A DNA stretch of 64,000 nt, from positions 124,001 to 188,000 of the forward strand of contig JACKLZ010000003.1 in assembly GCA_024235675.1 (NCBI GenBank). The letters run 5' to 3'. Positions 33,217 through 41,833 of this stretch are shown piece after piece; positions within the stretch are counted from its first letter, which is position 1; each line of letters opens with the position of its first letter. The translations under genes and the position numbers were made by a program. This DNA comes from Zoogloeaceae bacterium (GTDB taxonomy: Bacteria > Pseudomonadota > Gammaproteobacteria > Burkholderiales > Rhodocyclaceae). The notes beneath the pieces were generated by a model. That model did no database searches and was not told the origin of the DNA. It was given only the letters and a program-made list of their open reading frames with translations.

Positions 33217-34245
33217 ATGAAAAAGACCCTGATCACCGCAGCCGTGGCGCTGCTTGGCAGCACCGCCGCGATGGCCGACGAGCCGATCATCCTCAAGGTG
33301 GCGCATTTCTGGCCGCCCACCGCCATGAGCCAGCAGAAGGTGCTGGAGCCGTGGTGCGCAAAGATCGAGCAGGAATCGGCCGGCCGCATGAAGTGCCAGA
33401 TCTACCCGGCCATGCAGCTGGGCGGCACGCCGCCGCAGCTGATCCAGCAAGCACAGGACGGCGTGGCCGACATCGTGTGGACGCTGCCCGGCTACACCGC
33501 CGGCCGTTTCCCGTCGATGGAAGTCTTCGAGCTGCCCTTCATGACCAACCGCGCCGAGCCCGCCAGCCGCGCCGCGTGGCAGTACTACGAGCAGTTCGGC
33601 AAGGAAGACTTTGCCAACGTGAAGCCGCTGGCCTTCCATGTGCATGACGAAGGCTATGTGCACAACAACAAGCACCCGATCACCAAGATGTCGGACTTCC
33701 GCGGCCTCAAGATGCGTGCTCCGACCCGCATGACCAACAAGATGATCGCCGCCTTTGGCGCCACCCCGGTGGCCATGCCGATGCCGGCGGTGGCCGAAGC
33801 CGTGTCGAAAGGTGTGGTCGATGGGTATGTGCTGCCCTGGGAGGTGATCCCGGCCATCAAGCTGCACGAGCTGACCAAGTTCCACTCCGAGACCGACAAG
33901 TCGATGCCCTCGCTGTACACCGCGCTGTTCATCATCGCCATGAACCCGGCCAAGTACGACAGCCTGCCGGACGACCTGAAGAAGGTGATCGATGCCAACT
34001 CGGGCGCCGACTTCTCGGCGTCGATCGGCAAAGCCTGGGATGAGTCGGCCCCGCCGGCACGCGAAAAGGCCGTCGCGCACGGTAATGCGTTTGCTACGAT
34101 CTCGGTCGAGGAGTTGAGCAAGTGGCGCAAGGTGGGCGACAAGCTGTCCGCCAGCTGGGCAAAGGAGATGGATGGCAAGGGCTACAAGGGCCAGGCCATG
34201 CTCGACACCGCCAAGGCGCTGATCCAGAAAGCCAACGCACAATAA
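33217..34245 (+). CDS. TRAP transporter solute-binding protein (DctP family)
   Basis: A 342-residue periplasmic receptor with signal peptide MKKTLITAAVALLGSTAAMA before DEPIILKVAHFWPP. The DctP core FRGLKMRAPTRMTNKMIAAFGATPVAMP contains the Arg that binds the ligand carboxylate. AGGTGG precedes the ATG. It delivers an organic acid, probably the aromatic substrate, to the DctQM membrane proteins downstream. Confidence 0.95.
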   Translation: MKKTLITAAVALLGSTAAMADEPIILKVAHFWPPTAMSQQKVLEPWCAKIEQESAGRMKCQIYPAMQLGGTPPQLIQQAQDGVADIVWTLPGYTAGRFPSMEVFELPFMTNRAEPASRAAWQYYEQFGKEDFANVKPLAFHVHDEGYVHNNKHPITKMSDFRGLKMRAPTRMTNKMIAAFGATPVAMPMPAVAEAVSKGVVDGYVLPWEVIPAIKLHELTKFHSETDKSMPSLYTALFIIAMNPAKYDSLPDDLKKVIDANSGADFSASIGKAWDESAPPAREKAVAHGNAFATISVEELSKWRKVGDKLSASWAKEMDGKGYKGQAMLDTAKALIQKANAQ

Positions 34246-34254
34246 GACGATGGC

Positions 34255-34281
34255 GCCGGGGCGGGCACAACACGCCCCGGC
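34255..34281 (+). promoter_or_regulatory. intercistronic hairpin between dctP and dctQ
   Basis: A perfect 9-bp stem, GCCGGGGCG with CGCCCCGGC, surrounds a 9-base loop ten bases after the dctP stop. No T-run follows. As in the other TRAP operon, it probably raises receptor expression over permease by protecting the mRNA 3' end. Confidence 0.6.
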
Positions 34282-34333
34282 CGCCGAACGCCCCGCGCGT
34301 CTGCGCACGCGCCTCTGACCGAGAGACCTCCCC

Positions 34334-34876
34334 ATGGCTGAAGCAATTCCCCGATCCGGCGACGCGCCGGATCCGCGTCCGCGCGACCCGATCGGACGCT
34401 TTCTCTACGGCTGGTCGATGCTCTCCGCGATCGGCGGCAGCCTGACCCTGTTCGCGATCTGCGGCGTGTCGGTGTATAGCGTGGTCGGCCGCTGGCTGAC
34501 CGACGAGCCGGTGCTCGGCGACGTCGAGCTGGTGCAGATGGGCTGCGCGCTGGCGGTGGCCGCCTTCCTGCCCTGGGCGCAGATGAAGAACGCCCATGTG
34601 ATTGTCGACTTCTTCACCCACACCGCCTCACCGGCCGTGCGGCGGGTGCTCGATCGCATCGCCGCGGTCATCCTGACGGTGCTGGCCTTCGTCATTTCGT
34701 GGCGCAGTTTCGTCGGCGCGTGGGAAGCCTACGAGACCGGCGAGACCACCATGTTGCTCGGCTGGCCGCTGTGGTGGTCTTACACCACGCTCGGCCCGGG
34801 CTTTTTCCTGCTCGGCCTGACCGCCGGCTACACCGCCTGGAAGGGCACGCTGCACAGCGAAGGGGGCATGGAATGA
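34334..34876 (+). CDS. TRAP transporter small permease subunit DctQ
   Basis: A 180-residue protein with four membrane segments. GDVELVQMGCALAVAAFLPWAQMKNAHVIVDFF is the conserved DctQ region between helices 2 and 3. Its stop overlaps the dctM start (ATGA). It forms the membrane complex with DctM. Confidence 0.93.
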   Translation: MAEAIPRSGDAPDPRPRDPIGRFLYGWSMLSAIGGSLTLFAICGVSVYSVVGRWLTDEPVLGDVELVQMGCALAVAAFLPWAQMKNAHVIVDFFTHTASPAVRRVLDRIAAVILTVLAFVISWRSFVGAWEAYETGETTMLLGWPLWWSYTTLGPGFFLLGLTAGYTAWKGTLHSEGGME

Positions 34877-36198
34877 GTTCCGTCGAAATCGGCTTTGCCG
34901 TCGGCGCCTTCACCCTGGTGATGCTTGCCTTCCGGGTGCATATCGGCATGGCCATGCTGCTTGGCGGCTCGATCGGCTATACCCTGGTGTCCGGTTGGGA
35001 ACCGCTGATGAACTACTTCAAGCACCTCGCCTACGGTCGCTTCTCGGTGTACGACTTGTCGGTGGTGCCGCTGTTTTTGCTGATGGGCAACGTCGCCGCC
35101 AAGGGCGGGCTGTCGCGCCGGCTGTTTGAAGCCACCAACGCCTTCCTCGGTCATTACCCCGGCGGGGTGGCGATGAGCGCGATTGGTGCCTGCGCCGGCT
35201 TTGGCGCCATCTGCGGATCCTCGCTGGCCACCGCGGCCACCATGGGGCAGGTGGCCCTGCCCGAGTTGCGCCGCTGCAACTACTCGCCCTCGCTGGCCAC
35301 CGGCGCGCTGGCCGCCGGCGGCACGCTGGGTATCCTGATTCCGCCCTCGGTGGTGCTGGTGATCTACGCCATTCTGGCCGAACAGAACGTGGCCGCGCTG
35401 TTCATGGCCGCGCTGATTCCGGGTCTGATCGCCATGTTTGGCTACATGCTGGTGGTGACGCTGTACGCGCGCTTCGTGCCCGGCAGCGGTCCGGCCTCGG
35501 CGCCCCTGCCGTGGCGGCTGCGCCTGCAGGCGGTGGGCCGGGTGTGGCCGATCCTGGCGGTGTTCATCACCGTGATCGGCGGCATTTACGGCGGCATCTT
35601 CACGCCCACCGAAGCGGCGGCGGTCGGCACCTTTGCGACCACCGCACTGGCCGTGGCCTCGCGTGAGATGCGGTGGCGCGAATTCATGGCTGCCGTGCTC
35701 GGCGCGGCCGAGGCCACCGCCATGATCTTCCTGATCCTGCTCGGCGCCGATGTGCTCAATGCCTTTCTGGCGCTGTCGCAGATGCCGGTGGCGATCGCCG
35801 ACTGGGTGCTGGCCAGCGGCTACCCGCCGATGGTGGTGCTGTTCGCCATGATCCTCGCCTATCTGGTGCTCGGCTGCGTGATGGACAGCCTGTCGATGAT
35901 CCTGCTGACCATCCCCGTCTTCCTGCCCATCATCATGGGGCTGGACTACTGGGGCCTGGGCTACAGCGACAAGGCGATCTGGTTTGGCATCCTGGCCTTG
36001 ATGGTGGTCGAGATCGGCTTGATCACGCCGCCGGTGGGCATGAACGTGTTCATCATCAACTCGCTCGCCAAGGATGTGCCGATGAAGGAAACCTTCCGCG
36101 GCGTGCTGCCCTTTCTCGCCTCGGACCTGCTGCGCATCGTGCTGATCGCCTTCTTTCCGGGCGTGGCGCTGTGGCTGGTGCATGTGTTGGGCGGCTGA
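34873..36198 (+). CDS. TRAP transporter large permease subunit DctM
   Basis: A 441-residue transporter subunit. The ATG at 34873 (MSSVEIGFAVGAFTLVMLAF) overlaps dctQ and gives the normal length; the longer frame upstream is antiparallel noise. Conserved segments include AICGSSLATAATMGQVALPELRR, GTLGILIPPSVVLVIYAILAEQ and VLGCVMDSLSMILLTIPVFLPII. It carries solute across the inner membrane using an ion gradient. Confidence 0.95.
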   Translation: MSSVEIGFAVGAFTLVMLAFRVHIGMAMLLGGSIGYTLVSGWEPLMNYFKHLAYGRFSVYDLSVVPLFLLMGNVAAKGGLSRRLFEATNAFLGHYPGGVAMSAIGACAGFGAICGSSLATAATMGQVALPELRRCNYSPSLATGALAAGGTLGILIPPSVVLVIYAILAEQNVAALFMAALIPGLIAMFGYMLVVTLYARFVPGSGPASAPLPWRLRLQAVGRVWPILAVFITVIGGIYGGIFTPTEAAAVGTFATTALAVASREMRWREFMAAVLGAAEATAMIFLILLGADVLNAFLALSQMPVAIADWVLASGYPPMVVLFAMILAYLVLGCVMDSLSMILLTIPVFLPIIMGLDYWGLGYSDKAIWFGILALMVVEIGLITPPVGMNVFIINSLAKDVPMKETFRGVLPFLASDLLRIVLIAFFPGVALWLVHVLGG

Positions 36199-36219
36199 TG
36201 GCCGGCACAGGAGACTGAC

Positions 36220-36864
36220 ATGAAGCTCTACACCTACTTTCGCTCCTCGGCGGCCTACCGCGTCCGCATCGCGCTCAATCTCAAGGGCCTGCCCTGGGAG
36301 GCCGCGGCGGTGCATCTGGCGCGCGATGGCGGCGAGCAGCATTCGGACGCCTATCGGGCGGTGAACCCCGCCGCGCTGGTGCCCACGCTCGACGACCGCG
36401 GTGTCACGCTCACCCAGTCGCTGGCGATCATCGAGTATCTTGAAGAGATGCGCCCGCAGCCCGCGTTGCTGCCAAGCAACCTGATCGCGCGGGCCCGTGT
36501 GCGGGCGGTCGCGCAAGCGATTGCCTGCGATATTCACCCGATCAATAATCTGCGGGTCTTGAAATACCTGACCGGAGAAATGGGCCTGAGCGAAGATCAG
36601 AAGATGCAGTGGTATCGGCACTGGGTCGATACCGGCCTGGCGGCGGTCGAGGCCATGCTGGCCGATCACCCCGATACCGGCCAGTTCTGCCATGGCGACA
36701 CCCCGGGCCTGGCCGACTGCTGCCTGGTGCCGCAGGTGTACAACGCGCGGCGCTTCAATTGCCGGCTCGATCATGTACCGACGGTGATGCGCATCGTCGA
36801 GGCCTGCGAGGGCTTGCCGGCCTTTCAGGCGGCCTCGCCCGGCGCGCAGGCGGATGCCGAGTAA
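36220..36864 (+). CDS. maleylacetoacetate/maleylpyruvate isomerase (zeta-class GST)
   Basis: A 214-residue GST-fold isomerase. The N-terminal YFRSSAAYRVRIALNLKGL carries the Ser pair of the zeta-class active site (S9, S10), and QSLAIIEYLEEM is the conserved thioredoxin-domain end. DIHPINNLRVLKYL and PGLADCCLVPQVYNARRF match the isomerase family. It uses glutathione to turn a cis ring-cleavage product into the trans (fumaryl) form before FAH hydrolysis. It is 21 bases after dctM, in the same operon. Confidence 0.93.
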   Translation: MKLYTYFRSSAAYRVRIALNLKGLPWEAAAVHLARDGGEQHSDAYRAVNPAALVPTLDDRGVTLTQSLAIIEYLEEMRPQPALLPSNLIARARVRAVAQAIACDIHPINNLRVLKYLTGEMGLSEDQKMQWYRHWVDTGLAAVEAMLADHPDTGQFCHGDTPGLADCCLVPQVYNARRFNCRLDHVPTVMRIVEACEGLPAFQAASPGAQADAE

Positions 36865-38071
36865 GCCCGATTCGCAGGCGGTGCCCGGCCTGGGCATCGC
36901 CGTCCTGCTGACCACGCTGGTGGCGCTGGGGCCGCTGTCGACCGATTTCTATCTGCCTTCGCTGCCGGCCATGACGGCGGCGCTGGGCACCGATGTGGCC
37001 GGCACTCAGCTGACGCTGTCGATCTTTCTGGGCGGCTTCGCCGTCGGCCAGTTGTTCTACGGGCCGCTGTCCGACCGCTTCGGCCGGCGCCCGCTGATGC
37101 TGATTGGCCTGGGCATCTTCCTCGTCGCCAGCATTGCCTGCGCCTTGGCGCCGAACATCGAGACGCTGATCGCCGCGCGCTTCGTCCAGGCCATTGGCGC
37201 CTGCGCCGGCCCGGTGCTCGGGCGCACCGTGGTGCGCGATCTCTACGGGCCGAAAGACTCGGCGCGCATGCTGTCCTACATCTCCGCGGCGATGGCGCTC
37301 GCGCCGCTGCTCGGGCCGGTGTTCGGCGGCTGGCTGTCGGTGATTTTCAGCTGGCGCGCCACCTTTGTGTTTCTGGTCATCTACTCGGCGCTGCAAACTG
37401 CGGCCACCTGGCGCCTGCTCGCCGAGAGCAACCTGCATCCAGACCCCACCGCCGTTCAGCCGCGGCGCATCCTCGCCAACTACGCCACCTTGCTGCGCGA
37501 CACCACCTATCGTGGCGTGCTGATGTGCAATGGCCTGGCCTATGCCGGCATGTTCGCCTTCATCTCCGGTGCGCCCTTCGTGTTCATCAACCTGTTCGGC
37601 TTCAGCCCGCAGACCATGGGCCTGGCTTTCGGGTTGATGGTGTCGGGCTTCATTACCGGCACCATGTCGTCCGGCCGGCTGGCCTCGCGCTACGGGCCGG
37701 ATAGCATTCTCACCGCCGGCGTGGTGATCGGCAGTGTCGGTGGCGCGGTGATGCTGCTGTTCGCCGTCACCGGCTGGCAACACCCGGTGGCGATCATGGT
37801 GCCGATGTGGCTGGTGACCTGCGGCATCGGCTTCATCATGCCCAACGCCACGGCCATTGCGCTGGCGCCGTGGCCGACCATGGCCGGCGCGGCGGCCTCG
37901 CTGATGGGCTTCTCGCAAATGGCGCTGGCGGCGGCCTTCGGTATCTTTGTCGGCCACAGCTTCACGGACTCCACCGTGCCCATGGCGGCGGCCATCTCGG
38001 CCGGCATGGGCGGCTCGCTCATCAGCTACTTGTTATGGGTCCGGCCGGGCACGCGTGGGCCGGCGGGATGA
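36854..38071 (+). CDS. MFS transporter, Bcr/CflA drug-resistance family
   Basis: A 405-residue twelve-helix transporter. STDFYLPSLPAMTAALG and QLFYGPLSDRFGRRPLMLIGL are hallmark motifs of the Bcr/CflA family (motif A between helices 2 and 3), with RFVQAIGACAGPVLGRTVVRDL following. It overlaps the isomerase gene by 11 bases. It may export toxic aromatic compounds or intermediates. Its 3' end abuts the fragment of an unrelated gene on the other strand. Confidence 0.92.
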   Translation: MPSKPDSQAVPGLGIAVLLTTLVALGPLSTDFYLPSLPAMTAALGTDVAGTQLTLSIFLGGFAVGQLFYGPLSDRFGRRPLMLIGLGIFLVASIACALAPNIETLIAARFVQAIGACAGPVLGRTVVRDLYGPKDSARMLSYISAAMALAPLLGPVFGGWLSVIFSWRATFVFLVIYSALQTAATWRLLAESNLHPDPTAVQPRRILANYATLLRDTTYRGVLMCNGLAYAGMFAFISGAPFVFINLFGFSPQTMGLAFGLMVSGFITGTMSSGRLASRYGPDSILTAGVVIGSVGGAVMLLFAVTGWQHPVAIMVPMWLVTCGIGFIMPNATAIALAPWPTMAGAAASLMGFSQMALAAAFGIFVGHSFTDSTVPMAAAISAGMGGSLISYLLWVRPGTRGPAG

Positions 38072-38419
38072 GCGCGGTCTGACCCAGTGGCCCAGCAGCT
38101 GGCGGCTCATCCAGGCGCGCCAGCGGATTTGCAGGCCTTGGTTGAGGTAGCGCTGGTAGACCGTGACGGCGATGAAGGACGCTGCCAGCGCCGAGAAGCG
38201 CAGCAGTTGGTGGGCGAAGGCGTCGCCGTCGCGCGTCTGCAAGGCGGTGTAAAAGTCGTTGTTTCAGGCATCGAAGCGCACGTTCAGCCACTCGCTGGCC
38301 AGACTCAGCCCGAGCACGGCGATCAGCAGGGCCCACGCAGGGCGTGCCGCGGGTGTGCGCCAGAACGGGGCGCTCAGGCGCCAGGCGAGGCGCAGCCTTG
38401 AGCGGCTGTCGGAGCGCAT
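38072..38419 (-). pseudogene. SbmA/BacA-like ABC transporter, 5' fragment with a premature stop
   Basis: From the ATG at 38419 the minus strand encodes SAPFWRTPAARPAWALLIAVLGLSLASEWLNVRFDA, then a TGA stop at 38264-38266. The frame then continues NNDFYTALQTRDGDAFAHQL and ends IRWRAWMSRQLLGHWV. This matches the N-terminal membrane part of SbmA/BacA/YddA-type ABC transporters, where the stop position is normally Trp (W-N-N-x-F-Y). The similarity stops after about 110 codons, next to the MFS gene, so the rest has been lost. It is a dead remnant. Confidence 0.8.
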
Positions 38420-38434
38420 GCGCAAAGGGGCGGG

Positions 38435-38770
38435 TCAGAGTGAAATGACGTGCGCTGCGCCGCTGCCATCGATGCGCTGGCGGCAGATCACGCCGTCTCG
38501 CACGACCCACAGCAAGTAGGGCCCGCCGGCGGGCGGGATGAGCGAAAACGGCCCGTCGGCGTGCAGATGCAGCACGGTCTGACCGGTGGGGGAGACCAGG
38601 GTGACCTTGATGCCGGTGCTGAGCGCCTGGCTGGCGGCGGTTGTCTGTTTGCTGCGCCCGATGGCGCGTTGCGGGTCGGGGGTGTCGGTGGCCATCGCGT
38701 CGTTGCCGAGCGCGAAGGCGATGGCGGCGGCGCGCAGGAAAGCGCGCATAACGGTGTTGTCGAAGGGCAT
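38435..38770 (-). CDS. small secreted protein, hypothetical
   Basis: A 111-residue protein from the ATG at 38770, with GAGG upstream. A signal peptide (MRAFLRAAAIAFALGNDAMA) is followed by a short beta-rich domain (GIKVTLVSPTGQTVLHLHADGPFSLIPPAGGPYLLWVVRDGVICRQRI). No family is recognised. It is probably periplasmic. It lies between the broken transporter and the protease gene. Confidence 0.65.
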   Translation of the reverse strand: MPFDNTVMRAFLRAAAIAFALGNDAMATDTPDPQRAIGRSKQTTAASQALSTGIKVTLVSPTGQTVLHLHADGPFSLIPPAGGPYLLWVVRDGVICRQRIDGSGAAHVISL

Positions 38771-38892
38771 GGTGTACCTCTGCACTAAGCAATCAACCCA
38801 TGGCGTGGGTGGCGCCCCCACCATGGTGAGCGCTGTGACGGGCGGTGAGCGTGCGCCCGCCCATGTCGGACGCACGCCCGGTGCCGCCGTAT

Positions 38893-40362
38893 TTATCCCA
38901 GTTCGACCGGCACGAACAGGCGGGCGTCCTGGCGCTGGATGAGCAGCGCGACGTGGTGGTCGGCGTCGCCGATCAGGCGCTGCAAGGCGGCCGGGTCGGC
39001 CACCGGCTGGCCATTGACGGACAGCACCACGTCGCCCGGCTGGATGCCGGCCCGTCTGGCGGCGCCGGCCACCTGCAATACCACGACGCCGCCCTGGGTC
39101 TTGAGCTGCGCCGCTTCTTCGGCATTGAGCCCGCGCACGGCGACGCCGAGCCGGCCGGGGTTGCCGGCGGGGGTGTCGGCGCTTGCGATGTCCTCGGATT
39201 TGACCGCGCCGAGGGTGACCGCGACGTCGCGGGTATTGCCCTTGCGCCACACTTGCAGTGTGATCTTGCTGCCCGGTGCCATTGCTGCGATCTTGGGCGG
39301 CAGTTCATTCGACTCGGTGATGGTCTCGCCGTTGAGCTTGAGGATCACGTCGCCCGGCTGCAGCCCGGCTTTCTCGGCCGGGCTGCCCGGCTCGACCTGG
39401 CTGATCAGCGCGCCGCGGGCGGACTTCAGGCCGAAGGACTCGGACAGCGCCTGGTTCATTTCCTGAATGCCCACGCCGATGCGGCCGCGGGTCACCTTGC
39501 CGGTGGCGAGCAGCTGGTCCTTGACCTGATTGGCCACCTCGATCGGGATGGCGAAGGACAGGCCCTGATAGCCGCCGGAGCGCGAATAGATTTGCGAGTT
39601 GATGCCCACGACTTCGCCTTTCAGATTCAGCAACGGACCGCCCGAGTTGCCCGGATTGATCGCCACATCGGTTTGCAGGAAGGGCACGTAGCCCTCGTCG
39701 GGCAGCGAGCGCGACTTGGCCGACACGATGCCGGCGGTCACGCTGTTCTCGAAGCCGAAGGGCGAGCCGATGGCCAGCACCCACTGGCCGACACGCGTGC
39801 TGTCGGGGGCCGCCAGCGGCAGGGTGGGCAGATTTTTGGCGTCGATCTTGAGGACCGCCAGATCGGAGGTTTTGTCGACCCCGACCACTTTGGCCGCGAA
39901 CTCGCGTTTGTCAGTGAGCTTGACGGTCACGGTGTCGGCATCGGCCACCACATGGGCGTTGGTCAGGATGACGCCATCGGGCGAGACAATGAAGCCCGAA
40001 CCCTGCCCGCGCACCACCTGGTCGCCGCCGGGCGCTTGCATGCCCGGGCCGAAGCGGCGGAAAAATTCGGAGAAAGGGTCGTTCGGATCGATCTGACCGA
40101 AGGGCGAGACGATGGTGTTGCGGGTCTTGACCATTCCCTCGACGCTGATATTGACCACGGCGGGGCCGCTGAGCGCAACGATGGTGGAAAAATCCGGCGT
40201 GGCGATCGCGGTGGCTGGGGCCAGCCGTGCGCTCGTGGCCGGCGCGGTTTCGGCATGCACGTTGGTGATGCCGTGGCGGGCTGTCACATAGCCGGAGCCG
40301 GCAGCGATCGCCAGGGTGATCGCCGCTGCGAGGGCCGGGCGTTTGAACATGTGGGTTTGCAT
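38893..40362 (-). CDS. DegP/MucD-type periplasmic serine protease
   Basis: A 489-residue HtrA-family protease/chaperone for envelope quality control. An N-terminal membrane or signal segment (ALAAAITLAIAAGSGYV) is followed by the trypsin-like domain with H137 (LTNAHVVAD), D167 (SDLAVLKID) and S240 (NPGNSGGPL). Two PDZ domains follow (about residues 280-370 and 395-480). GQGSGFIVSPDGVILTNAH is typical. AAGGAG precedes the start. The two-component genes upstream on the same strand are a plausible regulator. Confidence 0.95.
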   Translation of the reverse strand: MQTHMFKRPALAAAITLAIAAGSGYVTARHGITNVHAETAPATSARLAPATAIATPDFSTIVALSGPAVVNISVEGMVKTRNTIVSPFGQIDPNDPFSEFFRRFGPGMQAPGGDQVVRGQGSGFIVSPDGVILTNAHVVADADTVTVKLTDKREFAAKVVGVDKTSDLAVLKIDAKNLPTLPLAAPDSTRVGQWVLAIGSPFGFENSVTAGIVSAKSRSLPDEGYVPFLQTDVAINPGNSGGPLLNLKGEVVGINSQIYSRSGGYQGLSFAIPIEVANQVKDQLLATGKVTRGRIGVGIQEMNQALSESFGLKSARGALISQVEPGSPAEKAGLQPGDVILKLNGETITESNELPPKIAAMAPGSKITLQVWRKGNTRDVAVTLGAVKSEDIASADTPAGNPGRLGVAVRGLNAEEAAQLKTQGGVVVLQVAGAARRAGIQPGDVVLSVNGQPVADPAALQRLIGDADHHVALLIQRQDARLFVPVELG

Positions 40363-40507
40363 GGTGGGCTCCTTGCGTTGCGATGCGAGCCTGTGCTCGC
40401 GGTGGAGACCACTTTAGGCCGGGCAGACTTAACGCAAACTTAAGAGCGGCTGACCCAAAGCGTAAGACGATGTGACAGGCGCCCGGCCGGGCTGGTGCGC
40501 CGTGGTC

Positions 40508-41833
40508 TCAGATGGTCTGAGCGGTCGCCTCGGCCGGCGCAAAGCCGAGGCCTGCCCGCAAGCCGCCACCGTCGGCGGCATCGAGTACCAGCGCCGCGCC
40601 GTGGTGTTCGGCAATGGCCTTGACGATGGCCAGCCCCAGGCCGCTGCCGTCCGTGGGCTCGCCGCCCTGGCGGTAGAAGCGGTCGAGCACCCGGGCGCGT
40701 TCGGCCGGCGCAATGCCCGGGCCGGTGTCGCTGACCTCCAGCCACAGGCGGCCATCGGCGCGCCGCACCGCCAGATCGACCCGACCGCCGGCCGGGGTGT
40801 AGCGAATGGCGTTGTCGATCAGGTTGTCCAGCGCGGTGCGCAGCGTGGCCGGGTCGGCGACGATGGCGGCATCGTTGGCCAGTTCGGTGGCGCCCAGGTC
40901 GATGTGTTGCGCTTCGGCCAGCGGTGCCAGGGCGGTCAGTGCGTTGCGCGCGAGGGCAGACAGATCGACCCGCGTGCGGGGTGCGGGGGCGTCGTTATCG
41001 GGCGACTGGCGGGCCAGCGTCAGCAATTGCTCGACCAGCCGGATGGCTCGCGTCAGGCCGCCGCGCAATTCGCTCAGCGCCGCCTGGCGCTCGGCGGCGG
41101 TGTCGGCGCGCTCGGTGAGCTGTAGCTGCAATTGCAGTGCGGTCAGCGGTGTGCGTAAGGCGTGGGCCGCATCGGCGACAAAGGCGCGCTGCGCTGCCAA
41201 GGCCTGCGAAAGGCGATCGAGCAGACCATTGAGTGCGCGGACCAGCGGCAGCGCTTCGTCCGGCACGCCGCTGTCCGATAGCGGCGACAGGGCGTCGGCC
41301 CGGCGGGCGGTCACCCCGCGGGCGAGCGTATCCAGCGGGCGCAGACCGCGGCCGATCAGATACCAGATGATGGCGCCCAGCAAAGGCACCAGCACCAGCA
41401 GGGGCACCAGAGTGCGCAGCGCTGCCTTGGCCGCCATGGCGCGGCGCACGCGCATCGGTTGGGCCACCTGAATGACCCGGTCGCGTAGCGGGATTGAATA
41501 GATCCGCCAGTCGTCCTCACCCGCCTTGACCGTGGTATAGCCGAATTGCGCCAGGTCGGGCAGGACGCTGTGCGGGTGCGACAGGTAGAGCCGCAGACCG
41601 TGTCCGTCCCAGATCTGGATGACGAAGTCGAAGGCTTCTTCGGGCGGGGCGATGGGGGCGGCCTGGCCGAAGCGCTGGTCGCTCAGTGACAGGGCGAGCT
41701 GGCGCAGCTGGTAGTCCATGACCTCGTCGACTTCGTTGTGCGCCATCTGGTAGATGGCGACACCGGCAACCAGGAAGACTGTCACGATGGCGCCAAGGAG
41801 GGACACCAGCAGGCGGCGGCGCAAGGAGGTCAT
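40508..41833 (-). CDS. sensor histidine kinase (QseC/TctE-like)
   Basis: A 441-residue membrane kinase. Helix 1 (about residues 8-28) and helix 2 (about 142-160) flank a periplasmic sensor domain. The H-box is FVADAAHALRTPLTALQL with the phospho-acceptor H224. The N box is LDNLIDNAIRYTP, and the G boxes are VSDTGPGIAP and GSGLGLAIVKA. The ATG at 41833 overlaps the response-regulator stop (ATGA). The signal sensed is unknown. Confidence 0.94.
   Translation of the reverse strand: MTSLRRRLLVSLLGAIVTVFLVAGVAIYQMAHNEVDEVMDYQLRQLALSLSDQRFGQAAPIAPPEEAFDFVIQIWDGHGLRLYLSHPHSVLPDLAQFGYTTVKAGEDDWRIYSIPLRDRVIQVAQPMRVRRAMAAKAALRTLVPLLVLVPLLGAIIWYLIGRGLRPLDTLARGVTARRADALSPLSDSGVPDEALPLVRALNGLLDRLSQALAAQRAFVADAAHALRTPLTALQLQLQLTERADTAAERQAALSELRGGLTRAIRLVEQLLTLARQSPDNDAPAPRTRVDLSALARNALTALAPLAEAQHIDLGATELANDAAIVADPATLRTALDNLIDNAIRYTPAGGRVDLAVRRADGRLWLEVSDTGPGIAPAERARVLDRFYRQGGEPTDGSGLGLAIVKAIAEHHGAALVLDAADGGGLRAGLGFAPAEATAQTI

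Noticed and set aside
34828..36915. 695-residue antisense frame over the TRAP and isomerase genes
   Set aside because: Composition is typical of a GC-rich antisense shadow, and the plus-strand genes are unmistakable.
38771..39250. N-terminal extension of the small secreted protein at 38435-38770
   Set aside because: The extension is Arg/Gly-rich, lies opposite the protease gene end, and a good signal peptide begins at 38770.
38845..40443. 532-residue plus-strand frame opposite the protease
   Set aside because: It is antisense to an intact HtrA protease with its catalytic triad and two PDZ domains.
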